From: Lachnospiraceae bacterium
GTDB taxonomy: Bacteria > Bacillota > Clostridia > Lachnospirales > Lachnospiraceae
Length of the DNA stretch: 64,000 nt
Assembly: GCA_017511045.1 (NCBI GenBank)
Contig: JAFWLM010000088.1
Span: 62,001 to 126,000, forward strand
Direction of reading: 5' to 3'
The notes under the pieces were generated by a model. That model saw only the letters and a program-made list of their open reading frames with translations, ran no database searches and was not told where the DNA came from. This document shows, in pieces, positions 18,037 through 27,595 of the stretch. How positions within the stretch are numbered: position 1 is the stretch's first letter; each line of letters opens with the position of its first letter. The position numbers and the translations under genes are program-made.

Positions 18037-20559
18037 ATGAGGAGAAGACCATTTACTAAAATGGCGCAGGCAGCAATTGCAGAAGCTGCAGAGGTTTCTG
18101 CTGAGCTGCGGATGACGTATATCGGTACAGAACACATCCTGATCGGACTGACGTTCGTGGATGGCTCTGTTGCACAGAAAGTGCTCTCTGTCCATGGAGT
18201 TACAACTGAGGCAGTCAAGAGCCTGATCAAAAAGACATTTAATACCCCGGATATGGTAGTGGTGAGTGACGGCGAATGTTTTTCACCAAAAGCAGAAGCG
18301 ATCCTTCAGGATGCAGGAGAAGAGGCAGAGCGCTTCCATATTGCTGAAGTTGGTACCGAGCATCTTCTGCTTGCGCTATTAAAAGCGGAAGACAGTGCGG
18401 CAATCCGCATTCTTTCAGGACTTGGCGTCAACCGGCAGCAGCTGTATGCAGATCTGCTTGCTGCCATGGGCGAAAATGTCAGTGAACATAAAGAAGAGAT
18501 CGCCGGCAGTCAAAACAGCGGCCAGAAGGCAGAAGGCATCTTAAAAGACTTCAGCCGTGATCTGAACGAAGAGGCAAGGAACGGAAAACTTGATCCTATC
18601 ATCGGAAGAGAAGATGAGATCAGCCGTATCGTGCAGATATTAAGCCGCAGAACAAAAAATAATCCGTGTCTGGTCGGTGAACCGGGTGTCGGAAAGACCA
18701 GTATCGCAGAGGCTCTGGCAGAGAAGATCGTCCAGGGCGAGATCGCAGGTCCTGTTGCATCCAAAAGAGTGCTTGCTTTAGATCTTCCGGCGATGGTCGC
18801 AGGAAGTAAATACCGTGGCGAGTTTGAAGAACGTGTAAAACGCGTGATCAACGAAGTAAGGGATGACGGACATATCATCCTGTTCATGGATGAGATCCAT
18901 ACCATGATCGGTGCCGGCGGAGCAGAGGGCTCCATTGACGCTGCCAACATCTTAAAACCGGCGCTGGCGAGAGGCGAGATCCAGATCATCGGAGCAACGA
19001 CGCTTGATGAATACCGGAAGCACTTTGAAAAGGACGCCGCACTTGAGCGCCGTTTCCAGCCGGTTCATGTTGAACAGCCGACAAAAGAAGAGACGATCGC
19101 GATCTTAAAAGGACTGCGTCCGAGATATGAAGACCACCATAATGTAACGATCACAGATGAAGCGGTTGAGTCTGCTGTCAATCTTTCTATCAGATACATC
19201 AACGACCGTTTCCTTCCGGATAAAGCAATTGACCTGATCGACGAAGCATCGTCCAAGGTCCGTTTATCCTCCTATATCCTTCCTCCGGATCTCAAAGAGA
19301 TGGATGAAAAACTGAAGGAGATGGAGGCAAAACGTGAAAACTATGTAAAACACGGAAATATCAAGATGGCTTCTGAGACCCATCAGGATATCCGGATCTT
19401 AAGAGGACGCATTGATGACTACCGCCAGAAACTCTTAGATGAAAGCGGCGGAAGACTGAAAGTCGGTCCGGAAGATATTGCAGACGTCGTGTCCAAGTGG
19501 ACAAAGATCCCTGTCCGGAAACTCGAAGAGGAAGAAGGCGAACGCCTGCGTCACTTAGAAGAAACGCTGCATAAGAGAGTGGTTGCCCAGAACGAGGCAG
19601 TTACGGCTCTTGCCAAAGCGATCCGCAGGGGCAGAGTTGGTCTTAAAGATCCGAATAAACCGATCGGAACCTTCCTGTTCTTAGGGCCGACCGGTGTCGG
19701 TAAAACAGAACTTTCCAAGGCACTTGCTGAAGCAATGTTCGGAACAGAGAATGCAATCATCCGCGTTGATATGTCGGAATACATGGAAAAGCACAGCGTA
19801 TCCAAGCTGATCGGATCGCCTCCGGGATATGTCGGATACGATGAGGGCGGACAGCTTTCCGAACAGGTAAGAAGAAATCCGTATTCGATCCTTCTCTTTG
19901 ATGAGGTAGAGAAGGCTCATCCGGATGTCTTTAATGTGCTGCTTCAGGTTCTGGACGATGGCCGCATCACTGATGCCCATGGCCGTATGACGGACTTTAA
20001 GAACACCGTCATCATCATGACCAGCAATGCAGGTGCGCAACGGATCATGGAGCCGAAGAGCCTGGGCTTTGCAACAGAAAAGGATGACAGGGCAAATTAT
20101 GAGAAGATGAAATCCTCCGTTATGGACGAGATCAAGCATATATTCCGTCCGGAGTTCATCAACCGTATCGATGACATCATCGTCTTCGAGGCTTTGTCCA
20201 AAGAAAATATGAAAGATATCATCGAGATCTTACTCGCTGAGTTTAAGAAACGTGCAAAGGAACAGATGGAGATCAATGTCCGCGTGGCAGACAGTGCAAA
20301 GGTCTTCCTGGTCGATCAGGGATATGATCCGAAATACGGCGCACGTGCGCTCAAGAGAAAAGTGCAGTCTCTCTTAGAAGATGAGATCGCAGAGGAAATC
20401 CTTTCCGGCAGCATTAAACGGGGAGATACGGTTTCCATCAAGCATCCGAAAGATAGCGAGAAGCTGGTCTTTACGGTTGCAAAACAGAGAAAAAAAGCGG
20501 CTGAAGAGCCGAAAAAAGCTGTGAAGGAGAAGAAGGCGAAAGCCACACAGAGAAACTAA
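18037..20559 (+). CDS. clpC: ATP-dependent Clp protease ATP-binding subunit ClpC
   Basis: ClpC is the AAA+ unfoldase that feeds ClpP in the cytosol. The 840 residues contain two N-domain repeats (about 1-145), a first AAA+ module with GEPGVGKT, a ClpB/ClpC middle coiled coil (about 410-450), a second AAA+ module with GPTGVGKT, and an LGF loop (PKSLGFATE) that fits ClpP docking. A Lys-rich tail ends the protein. No mcsA or mcsB gene lies nearby, so arginine-phosphate tagging is not evident from this operon. The next gene, radA, starts one base after its stop. Confidence 0.95.
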   Translation: MRRRPFTKMAQAAIAEAAEVSAELRMTYIGTEHILIGLTFVDGSVAQKVLSVHGVTTEAVKSLIKKTFNTPDMVVVSDGECFSPKAEAILQDAGEEAERFHIAEVGTEHLLLALLKAEDSAAIRILSGLGVNRQQLYADLLAAMGENVSEHKEEIAGSQNSGQKAEGILKDFSRDLNEEARNGKLDPIIGREDEISRIVQILSRRTKNNPCLVGEPGVGKTSIAEALAEKIVQGEIAGPVASKRVLALDLPAMVAGSKYRGEFEERVKRVINEVRDDGHIILFMDEIHTMIGAGGAEGSIDAANILKPALARGEIQIIGATTLDEYRKHFEKDAALERRFQPVHVEQPTKEETIAILKGLRPRYEDHHNVTITDEAVESAVNLSIRYINDRFLPDKAIDLIDEASSKVRLSSYILPPDLKEMDEKLKEMEAKRENYVKHGNIKMASETHQDIRILRGRIDDYRQKLLDESGGRLKVGPEDIADVVSKWTKIPVRKLEEEEGERLRHLEETLHKRVVAQNEAVTALAKAIRRGRVGLKDPNKPIGTFLFLGPTGVGKTELSKALAEAMFGTENAIIRVDMSEYMEKHSVSKLIGSPPGYVGYDEGGQLSEQVRRNPYSILLFDEVEKAHPDVFNVLLQVLDDGRITDAHGRMTDFKNTVIIMTSNAGAQRIMEPKSLGFATEKDDRANYEKMKSSVMDEIKHIFRPEFINRIDDIIVFEALSKENMKDIIEILLAEFKKRAKEQMEINVRVADSAKVFLVDQGYDPKYGARALKRKVQSLLEDEIAEEILSGSIKRGDTVSIKHPKDSEKLVFTVAKQRKKAAEEPKKAVKEKKAKATQRN

Positions 20560-20560
20560 G

Positions 20561-21943
20561 ATGGCAAAGGCAAAAGATACCATATTTTTCTGTAAAGAAT
20601 GTGGCTTTGAAAGCGCTAAGTGGGCGGGACAGTGTCCTGCCTGCCATGAATGGAACACTTTTGTGGAAGCTCCTTCGCAAAAGAGTGTAAAGGCTGCGCC
20701 CGGAAGAGCGCATGCTTCCCTGCGGCTTACGGAAGATAAAAAGCCTGTTGCCATGAGTGAGATCGAGGCAACGGTCAGCGTACGCACAGAGACCGGTATG
20801 AAGGAGTTCGACCGGGTCTTAGGCGGAGGCATTATTAAAGGCTCACTGGTTTTAGTTGGCGGCGATCCCGGTATCGGGAAATCGACCCTTCTTACGCAGC
20901 TCTGCAAAAACTTAAGTGATGCGGGACATAAAGTCCTTTATATTACCGGTGAGGAAAGCCTGAGCCAGATCAAACTCCGGGCGGACCGCATTGGTACGTT
21001 CAATGGCAATATGAAGCTTCTGGCAGAAACGGATCTCGAAATCGTAGAAAGTGCGATCCGTTCTGAAATGCCGGAGGTTGCCATCATAGATTCGATCCAA
21101 ACCATGTTCAGCGCAGATACGACCGGGGCTCCAGGCAGCGTGGGCCAGGTTCGTGAATGCACGAATATCCTGATGCAGCTTGCAAAAGGCATCGGAGTCA
21201 GCATTTTTGTTGTTGGACATGTGACGAAAGAGGGCGTGGTCGCAGGTCCGAGGATCTTAGAGCACATGGTGGATACCGTGCTGTACTTTGAAGGCGACAA
21301 GCATGCCTCTTACCGCGTGCTTCGCGGGGTCAAGAACCGTTTCGGCTCCACCAATGAGGTCGGCATTTTTGAAATGCGTTCAGAAGGACTCAAAGAGGTG
21401 GCAAATCCGTCTGCTTTCATGCTTTCCGGAAGACCGGAAAATGCATCGGGGTCCATTGTTTCCTGTTCGATTGAAGGAACCAGACCGATCCTGGTTGAGA
21501 TACAGGCGCTGGTTGCGAGAAGCGGGCTTGGAAATCCAAGAAGGTCTTCAACCGGAATCGATTACAACCGTATGAATCTTTTGATCGCGGTTTTGGAAAA
21601 ACGCCTGGGGCTTCATTTTTCGGAATGTGATGCCTACCTGAACGTGGTTGGCGGCATCCGTATTAATGAGACCGCCCTGGACCTGGCGGTGGTGATCGCT
21701 TTAGCATCCGGTTACATGGATTTTGCAGTAGATGCGGGCACGATCGCGATCGGTGAGGTTGGACTTTCGGGGGAAGTCAGAAGCGTCAATCTGATGGAAG
21801 CCAGGATCCAGGAAGCAAAGAAACTTGGATTTACACGCTGCATCGTTCCGAAGGGAGCAATGCAGGCACTTAAGAATATCGATGGAATCGCCTTGGAAGG
21901 CGTGGATAATGTGAAAGAAGCCATTAACAAAGTAAGGAAATAG
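20561..21943 (+). CDS. radA: DNA repair protein RadA
   Basis: RadA (Sms) is a RecA-like branch-migration helicase in recombinational repair. The 460 residues show an N-terminal zinc finger (CKECGF and CPAC), Walker A GDPGIGKST, the family motif KNRFGS, and a C-terminal Lon-like domain. The gene begins one base after clpC; the clpC-radA pairing is common in Firmicutes. No strong terminator lies directly after the stop; the next plus-strand gene is about 235 bases away and a minus-strand tRNA gene lies between. Confidence 0.95.
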   Translation: MAKAKDTIFFCKECGFESAKWAGQCPACHEWNTFVEAPSQKSVKAAPGRAHASLRLTEDKKPVAMSEIEATVSVRTETGMKEFDRVLGGGIIKGSLVLVGGDPGIGKSTLLTQLCKNLSDAGHKVLYITGEESLSQIKLRADRIGTFNGNMKLLAETDLEIVESAIRSEMPEVAIIDSIQTMFSADTTGAPGSVGQVRECTNILMQLAKGIGVSIFVVGHVTKEGVVAGPRILEHMVDTVLYFEGDKHASYRVLRGVKNRFGSTNEVGIFEMRSEGLKEVANPSAFMLSGRPENASGSIVSCSIEGTRPILVEIQALVARSGLGNPRRSSTGIDYNRMNLLIAVLEKRLGLHFSECDAYLNVVGGIRINETALDLAVVIALASGYMDFAVDAGTIAIGEVGLSGEVRSVNLMEARIQEAKKLGFTRCIVPKGAMQALKNIDGIALEGVDNVKEAINKVRK

Positions 21944-21986
21944 TGGTATAATAATTCGGTTATTTTTTGAAGGAATTTTGGCAAAG

Positions 21987-22013
21987 AAAAAGGCTGCCGG
22001 ATTCGACAGCCTT
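21987..22013 (-). terminator. Terminator of tRNA-Trp
   Basis: On the minus strand AGGCTG and CAGCCT pair around a 10-base loop and are followed by a T stretch, directly after the tRNA 3' end. Confidence 0.85.
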
Positions 22014-22017
22014 AGCG

Positions 22018-22088
22018 CAGGGGAAGAGAGATTCGAACTCCCATGAACGGTTTTGGAGACCGTCATACTGCCATTGTATGATTCCCCT
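22018..22088 (-). tRNA. tRNA-Trp (anticodon CCA)
   Basis: Seventy-one bases fold as a tRNA: acceptor AGGGGAA with TTCCCCT, D stem ATAC/GTAT, anticodon stem ACGGT/ACCGT with loop CTCCAAA, a four-base variable loop, and T arm GGGAG-TTCGAAT-CTCTC (one G-T pair). The discriminator is G. The 3' CCA is not encoded. Confidence 0.93.
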
Positions 22089-22102
22089 AAAGCACGAGTT
22101 AT

Positions 22103-22132
22103 TTTATATCACAACGAACGTTACTGTGTCAA
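22103..22132 (-). promoter_or_regulatory. Promoter of tRNA-Trp
   Basis: On the minus strand a perfect TTGACA (22132-22127) is followed after 18 bases by TATAAA (22108-22103), ending about 15 bases before the tRNA 5' end. Confidence 0.7.
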
Positions 22133-22178
22133 ATGGTTTTCATAGAATCATAGGTTAGCACTATTGGAGGAAAGAGTT

Positions 22179-23339
22179 TTGGTTCGGGTAAAGAAAGCAA
22201 TCATATCGTTACTAGTATTCGCGGTGTTGCTGAGCGCTATTGTCGCTTTTCCATTAGGCGGCGTGAAAAAGGCATACGCTACTGCAGCGGCAGGGAAATG
22301 CCTTGGAGTCGATGTGTCTGATCACAACGGCTGGATCGACTGGGCAAAGGCAAAGGCCGGAGGCGTTGAATTCGCGATCATCCGTATTGGCTGGGGCGAT
22401 GATCTGACCAATCAGGATGACGGAAAAGCACAGTACAATATGCAGCAGTGTGAAAAATATGGAATCCCTTACGGTGTCTATATTTATTCTTATGCAATCT
22501 CAACCGCAGAAGTCGACAGTGAGATCGCCCATACGGTTCGTATGATCCAGGGACATAACCCAACACTTGGTATCTGGTTTGATATGGAAGATGCCGATTC
22601 TTATAAAGCACGTCATAACTTTAATCCATATACCCATGGCAGCCAGCTGACAGATTTCTGCCTGCGTTACCTTCGCGGCATGAAAGCAAAAGGTTATGCC
22701 AGAGTTGGTGTATATGCCAACCCGGACTATTTCTATAATGTGTTGAACTACAACAAGATCAAAGCAGAAGGTATGATCTGGTTAGCACATTGGGGAGTAA
22801 GCTCTCCGGGATTTGACTGTGCAATGTGGCAGTATTCTTCTGATGGTACGATTGCCGGAGGCAGCGGACGCTTTGATATGAACTGGGTATTCTCAGGAAG
22901 CCCGCTGTTCAAACTTATTACTGGTGCTTCTGCTGCAACAACCCCGATAAAAGACTATGAAAGAACAAATGGTTCTGAGTTAGAAATCCGTGGTGATGTG
23001 GATGGAGATGGAAAGATCGATGTGAAAGATCTTGCGAACATCCAGAAAGCCATCTTGAAGAAGATCAATATTAAGGGTATTGCGTTTACCTGTGCGGATG
23101 TTAACGGCGATGGAACGATCAGCGTTATCGATCTTGCAAAAGTTCAGAAACATATCCTTGGTAAGATCGATCTAATCGAGGAGCAGAAACCTGTAGAACC
23201 GGAGGATCCGGTAACTCCGGATGAACCGGCTGTGCCAACTTCCGATGACCAGAGCTCCGGGCAGTCAGATAACAATGCCGCGGACTTAAATACAGAAGCT
23301 TCTGCAGGCGAGGATACAGAAGTGACCTTGCAGCCGTAA
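22179..23339 (+). CDS. Secreted GH25 lysozyme with C-terminal dockerin
   Basis: Glycoside hydrolase family 25 enzymes cut the MurNAc-GlcNAc bond of peptidoglycan. The 386 residues include a signal peptide (Lys-rich start, hydrophobic core, AYA about residues 32-34), a GH25 domain (about 41-245) with the catalytic acidic motifs GVDVSDHNG and WFDMEDAD, then a type I dockerin of two calcium loops (GDVDGDGKIDVKDL and ADVNGDGTISVIDL), and a Pro/Glu/Ser-rich tail. The start is TTG at 22179, eight bases after GGAGG; the TTG at 22164 lies before that site. The dockerin implies a cohesin partner; the next gene is a plausible but unproven one. Confidence 0.9.
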   Translation: MVRVKKAIISLLVFAVLLSAIVAFPLGGVKKAYATAAAGKCLGVDVSDHNGWIDWAKAKAGGVEFAIIRIGWGDDLTNQDDGKAQYNMQQCEKYGIPYGVYIYSYAISTAEVDSEIAHTVRMIQGHNPTLGIWFDMEDADSYKARHNFNPYTHGSQLTDFCLRYLRGMKAKGYARVGVYANPDYFYNVLNYNKIKAEGMIWLAHWGVSSPGFDCAMWQYSSDGTIAGGSGRFDMNWVFSGSPLFKLITGASAATTPIKDYERTNGSELEIRGDVDGDGKIDVKDLANIQKAILKKINIKGIAFTCADVNGDGTISVIDLAKVQKHILGKIDLIEEQKPVEPEDPVTPDEPAVPTSDDQSSGQSDNNAADLNTEASAGEDTEVTLQP

Positions 23340-23380
23340 GCGAGAGATCAATTAAAAAACGATAGGAAGTACAGAACCAC

Positions 23381-25174
23381 ATGTTAAATATTTTAAAAGT
23401 AAAGAAAAAGATTATCAGTGTTGCTTTAGCAGTTGTATGTGTGATATCGCTTTGCCTGTGCATTTCAAAGCCGGCTTATGCAGCTGGAATATCCATTTCT
23501 CCAAGTGCATGGACTGTAACCCAGGGCGGAAGTGTATATGTTTCAGTAACTATTACCTCGAGCATTGAAATATATGGTTATGAAATCTCCATAAGTGGCG
23601 GAGGAGCTCTTTCTGGTGGGGACTCAGTAGCAGCCGGAGGATCCGGAGGTTATTCTGCTACTTTTGGATGCACATTATATGCAGATGGCAGCGGAACCGG
23701 AACAATCAGTGCTTATGGAAGTGTTTCTGATGGAGAGTCTTCAGAAGAAGCAGGCGGAAGCATTGCCATTACTGTAAATGCTGTCCCATCCAGCGGTGGG
23801 AATACCGGAGGCGGAACCGGTGGTGGTGCAAACTGGGGTGACAACTACGGTGACGGCACCGGAAATTTTATCAATAACAACCCGACAAAGCCGGGCTCCG
23901 GTAATACTGCATTAGGGTCTCTTAAAGTAATCGATGCAGATAAAAAAGAAATCGCGCTGAAAGATGAAGGTAACGGAATCTATTCCGCAACGGTTCTGAA
24001 CAGTGTAGATAAGGTTACGATCGAAGCAGCAGCCGCTGATGCGAAGGCAACTGTTGCCGGTGCCGGAGAAAAAGAACTGAAAGTCGGTGCAAATGAAATT
24101 GATATTGTGGTCACTGCTGAGAATGGTCTGCAACAGGGATATCGTATCAATATCACAAGAAAAGATGACAAGATTGCGCTTGCTGATCTCGAAGCAGAGA
24201 TGAAGGCAAGCAAGGCAGAATACCTCACGGTAAAGCTGGAAGATGGAGATAAGCTGGATGCAAAACTTCTGAAGGCAATCAAGACCTGGGGAAAGACCTT
24301 GTTCCTGAATAAATATGACGAAGAGAGCAAGATCATCTACAGCTGGGCGCTCAAAGGCGCGAATATAGAAGATGATATGACATCCTTTGACCCTGCAGTT
24401 ACTTTTGAGACTGCTAACGCAGAAAAGTTGGACGAGCTTTCCAACTTTGCAAAAGGAAAAGTGATCAATCTGGCTCATTCCGGAAAACTCCCGGCAGAAA
24501 CTTATCTGAGTATTCAGAATAAAGAAGAGTTTAAAGCTGGAACGAAATTGAATCTCTATTATTATGACAAAACAAATGACAGCTTAGTACTTCAGCCGGC
24601 TGAAATATCAGCAGGTGCAGAAACAGTGATCCTGCCGTTAGAGCATGCTTCCGAGTATTTCCTGACACGCTCAACGATTCCTGTAGTAGAAGAAACTGAG
24701 GAAGAAGGTTTTACACTTGATTGGAAAACCTGTGTCATGATCGCTGAAGCAGTTGTAATCCTTGCTTTACTCATTGCTCTGATCGTTGTATCTGCGAAGA
24801 AAAAGAAACGGAAACAGGGAAATACTCCGGATGATAATAATACGAAGGACGAAGACAAGGCAGAGATTGAAGCAGATGAAACTGAGGATCCTACGGTCGC
24901 AACGACAGACATCAAGATCGATCCATATGAAGGAGTAACAGACTTCAGTCCGGCTATCGGAGAAAAAGTGGAAGCGTTTGCTCAGGATACTGCTGATCTG
25001 ACTGCAGAAGCAGGGGAATCCTCCGAGACCCAGATCCTTCGGTTTGAAGACATGGATCATAATCCGGAAACGGAGACGACGATCTTACGTTATGAAGATA
25101 TGAATCATTCTGCAGAGACAGAAACGACGATACTAAGTTTTGAGGAAATAAATAAACAGTTAAACGATGAGTGA
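23381..25174 (+). CDS. Membrane-anchored surface protein, cohesin-like N-domain and cytoplasmic triple repeat
   Basis: The 597-residue protein has a signal peptide ending at AYA (about 35), an all-beta N-domain (about 36-138, opening GISISPSAWTVTQGGSVYV) of the cohesin or Ig-like type, a Gly/Asn-rich linker, a cadherin-like beta-sandwich (about 180-258), a second extracellular domain, one membrane helix (MIAEAVVILALLIALIVVSA, about 450-470) with a Lys-rich stop (KKKKRK), and a cytoplasmic acidic tail. The tail ends in three 16-residue repeats of the type ETTILRYEDMNHSAET. The N-domain is short for a true cohesin, so this label is tentative. The gene follows the dockerin enzyme by 41 bases and overlaps rel by 8 bases. 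Confidence 0.7.
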   Translation: MLNILKVKKKIISVALAVVCVISLCLCISKPAYAAGISISPSAWTVTQGGSVYVSVTITSSIEIYGYEISISGGGALSGGDSVAAGGSGGYSATFGCTLYADGSGTGTISAYGSVSDGESSEEAGGSIAITVNAVPSSGGNTGGGTGGGANWGDNYGDGTGNFINNNPTKPGSGNTALGSLKVIDADKKEIALKDEGNGIYSATVLNSVDKVTIEAAAADAKATVAGAGEKELKVGANEIDIVVTAENGLQQGYRINITRKDDKIALADLEAEMKASKAEYLTVKLEDGDKLDAKLLKAIKTWGKTLFLNKYDEESKIIYSWALKGANIEDDMTSFDPAVTFETANAEKLDELSNFAKGKVINLAHSGKLPAETYLSIQNKEEFKAGTKLNLYYYDKTNDSLVLQPAEISAGAETVILPLEHASEYFLTRSTIPVVEETEEEGFTLDWKTCVMIAEAVVILALLIALIVVSAKKKKRKQGNTPDDNNTKDEDKAEIEADETEDPTVATTDIKIDPYEGVTDFSPAIGEKVEAFAQDTADLTAEAGESSETQILRFEDMDHNPETETTILRYEDMNHSAETETTILSFEEINKQLNDE

Positions 25175-27494
25175 GCAACAAGTAGTAGTTAAAGATGAGA
25201 GCATGCGGCCAATGGTCCATCAGGAAACAGAGGAGACGCTTGCAAAACTGAATGAAGCGTCGGCGCCTGTTCCCATCGAAGACTTATACGACAAGTTAAT
25301 AACAACGATTCGGAAATATCATCCATCGGATGATATTTCGCTGATTGAAAAAGCATACCATGTGGCAAAAGAGGCACATGGCGATCAGCTGCGCAAATCC
25401 GGAGAACCTTATATCAGTCATCCGATCCAGGTGGCGATTATTCTTGCTGAACTGGAAATGGATAAGGAGACTGTTGCAGCTGCGATCCTTCATGATGTTG
25501 TGGAGGATACGAACATGTCTCTGGACGATCTGAAAGAGGAGTTCGGTGAAGAGGTCGCTCTTTTAGTAGACGGCGTTACCAAGCTGACTCAGATCAAATA
25601 CACAACGGATAAGATCGAGGTACAGGCGGAAAATCTCAGAAAGATGTTTCTTGCCATGGCAAAAGATATCCGTGTCATCATTATCAAACTGGCTGACCGT
25701 CTGCATAACATGCGTACGCTCCAGTTTATGACTCGTGAAAAGCAGAAGGAAAAAGCACGCGAGACAATGGATATTTATGCTCCGATCGCTCAGCGTCTTG
25801 GTATTTCTAAGATCAAGATCGAGCTGGACGACCTCGCGCTCAAATACTTAGAACCTGATGTCTTCTACAATCTGGTGGAAGAAGTCAAAGCCCGAAAAAA
25901 TGTTAAGGATGATTTTATCGACGAGATGGTCGAAGCGGTCCGCCAGCATATGAAAGAAGCGGATATCAAGTGTGAAGTGGACGGCCGCGTAAAGCATTAC
26001 TTCAGCATCTATAAAAAGATGGTGAACCAGAACCGCTCTTTAGACCAGATCTACGACCTCTTTGCGGTCCGTATTAAAGTGGATACTGTAAAAGATTGTT
26101 ATGCGGCACTGGGAATCATCCACGAGATCTACAAACCGATCCCGGGACGCTTCAAAGATTATATCGCGATGCCGAAGCCGAACATGTATCAGTCTCTCCA
26201 TACAACACTGATCAGTCCGGAGGGCACACCGTTTGAGGTTCAGATCCGTACCTTTGAGATGCATAGGACGGCAGAGTATGGTATCGCAGCACACTGGAAA
26301 TATAAAGAAGGAAAAGGTGTCGGCGATAAGACGATCAAACAGAGTGAGGAAGAAAAGCTTGCCTGGCTGAGGCAGATCCTTGACTGGCAGAACGAAACTT
26401 CTAATAACACTGAGTTTATGGATTTCCTGAAGAGCGGCCTGGACCTGTTCTCGGATGATGTATTCTGCTTTACCCCGGAAGGTGACGTAAAGAACCTGCC
26501 GGCAGGCTCTACGCCGATCGATTTTGCGTACAGCATTCACTCAGCTGTCGGAAACCGGATGATCGGTGCGCGTGTAAACGATAAGATCGTAAACATCGAC
26601 TACAAGATCCAGAATGGTGACCGGATCGAGATCATCACGTCCCAAAACTCTAAGGGACCGAGCATGGACTGGCTCAATATCGTAAAGAGCCCAAGTGCAA
26701 AACAGAAGATCAATCAGTGGTTCCGCAATGCCCTGAAGGAAGAAAACATTCAGAAGGGCCGTGAGCTGATTGAAAAATATATGCGGACCAAAGCCATCGA
26801 CAACATGGAGATCTTTGCTCCGGAATATCAGCAGTCGGTACTTACAAGATACAGCTGCAAAGATTGGGATTCTGTTCTTGCGGCTGTCGGACATGGCGGC
26901 TTAAAAGAAGGCCAGGTCGTAAACCGTCTGCTGGCGGAGTATGACCGCAAGAACAAGGTCAATAAAGTAAGCGATGCAGATATTCTGGAATCTGCAGCTT
27001 CCGCACATAAAGAAGAAGCAAGCGATAAAAACAGAAACGGCATTGTGGTCAAAGGCATCCATGATGTGGCTGTGCGCTTTGCAAAATGCTGTTCCCCGGT
27101 TCCGGGCGATGAGATCGTCGGCTTTGTTACAAGAGGAAGGGGAATCACAGTTCACAGGACAGACTGCGTAAATATCGTAAACCTCAACATCGCAGAACGT
27201 GACCGTCTGATCGATGCGGAGTGGGATAAACCGTCTTCTGCATTTAAAGAGGAAAAATATCTTGTTGAGATCAGCATCTTCGCACGCAACCGGACCGGTC
27301 TTTTGGTCGATATCTCAAAGATCATGTCTGAAAAAGACCTGGATGTTTTAAGTATGAATGTGCGGACGAATAAACAGCAGATGGCAACGATTGATATGGG
27401 ATTTAAAGTGGCATCTACCGATGAGCTTTCCAAGGTCATGGATAAGCTGAAACAGATCGATGATGTTGTGGATATCAACAGGACATCCGGCTGA
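25167..27494 (+). CDS. rel: Bifunctional (p)ppGpp synthetase/hydrolase
   Basis: This enzyme makes and degrades the stringent-response alarmone. The 775 residues have an N-terminal HD hydrolase domain (AAILHDVVEDT, about 110-121), a synthetase domain (GRFKDYIAMPKPN, YQSLHTTL, about 325-350), a TGS domain (LPAGSTPIDFAYSIHS) and a C-terminal zinc-finger/ACT region (CCSPVPGDEI, LVDISKIMS). Both catalytic motifs look intact. The ATG overlaps the end of the surface-protein gene by eight bases, an unusual coupling of a housekeeping gene to a cell-surface gene. The stop codon overlaps an ATG of the next frame (TGATG). Confidence 0.95.
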   Translation: MSEQQVVVKDESMRPMVHQETEETLAKLNEASAPVPIEDLYDKLITTIRKYHPSDDISLIEKAYHVAKEAHGDQLRKSGEPYISHPIQVAIILAELEMDKETVAAAILHDVVEDTNMSLDDLKEEFGEEVALLVDGVTKLTQIKYTTDKIEVQAENLRKMFLAMAKDIRVIIIKLADRLHNMRTLQFMTREKQKEKARETMDIYAPIAQRLGISKIKIELDDLALKYLEPDVFYNLVEEVKARKNVKDDFIDEMVEAVRQHMKEADIKCEVDGRVKHYFSIYKKMVNQNRSLDQIYDLFAVRIKVDTVKDCYAALGIIHEIYKPIPGRFKDYIAMPKPNMYQSLHTTLISPEGTPFEVQIRTFEMHRTAEYGIAAHWKYKEGKGVGDKTIKQSEEEKLAWLRQILDWQNETSNNTEFMDFLKSGLDLFSDDVFCFTPEGDVKNLPAGSTPIDFAYSIHSAVGNRMIGARVNDKIVNIDYKIQNGDRIEIITSQNSKGPSMDWLNIVKSPSAKQKINQWFRNALKEENIQKGRELIEKYMRTKAIDNMEIFAPEYQQSVLTRYSCKDWDSVLAAVGHGGLKEGQVVNRLLAEYDRKNKVNKVSDADILESAASAHKEEASDKNRNGIVVKGIHDVAVRFAKCCSPVPGDEIVGFVTRGRGITVHRTDCVNIVNLNIAERDRLIDAEWDKPSSAFKEEKYLVEISIFARNRTGLLVDISKIMSEKDLDVLSMNVRTNKQQMATIDMGFKVASTDELSKVMDKLKQIDDVVDINRTSG

Positions 27495-27595
27495 TGAGAA
27501 CAGTTAATCACGGCCGGAACGGCAAACGGGACCTTAGAAGCATACGAAGACTGGCAGGCAGATTTCGTACTGTCTGGCCTTTGGAGGAAAATGGT

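Noticed and set aside
27494..27595. ATG at 27494 overlapping the rel stop as start of the MBL gene
   Set aside because: The extra 34 residues are Arg-rich and unlike the family; GGAGG stands before the ATG at 27596. A translated leader peptide is not excluded.
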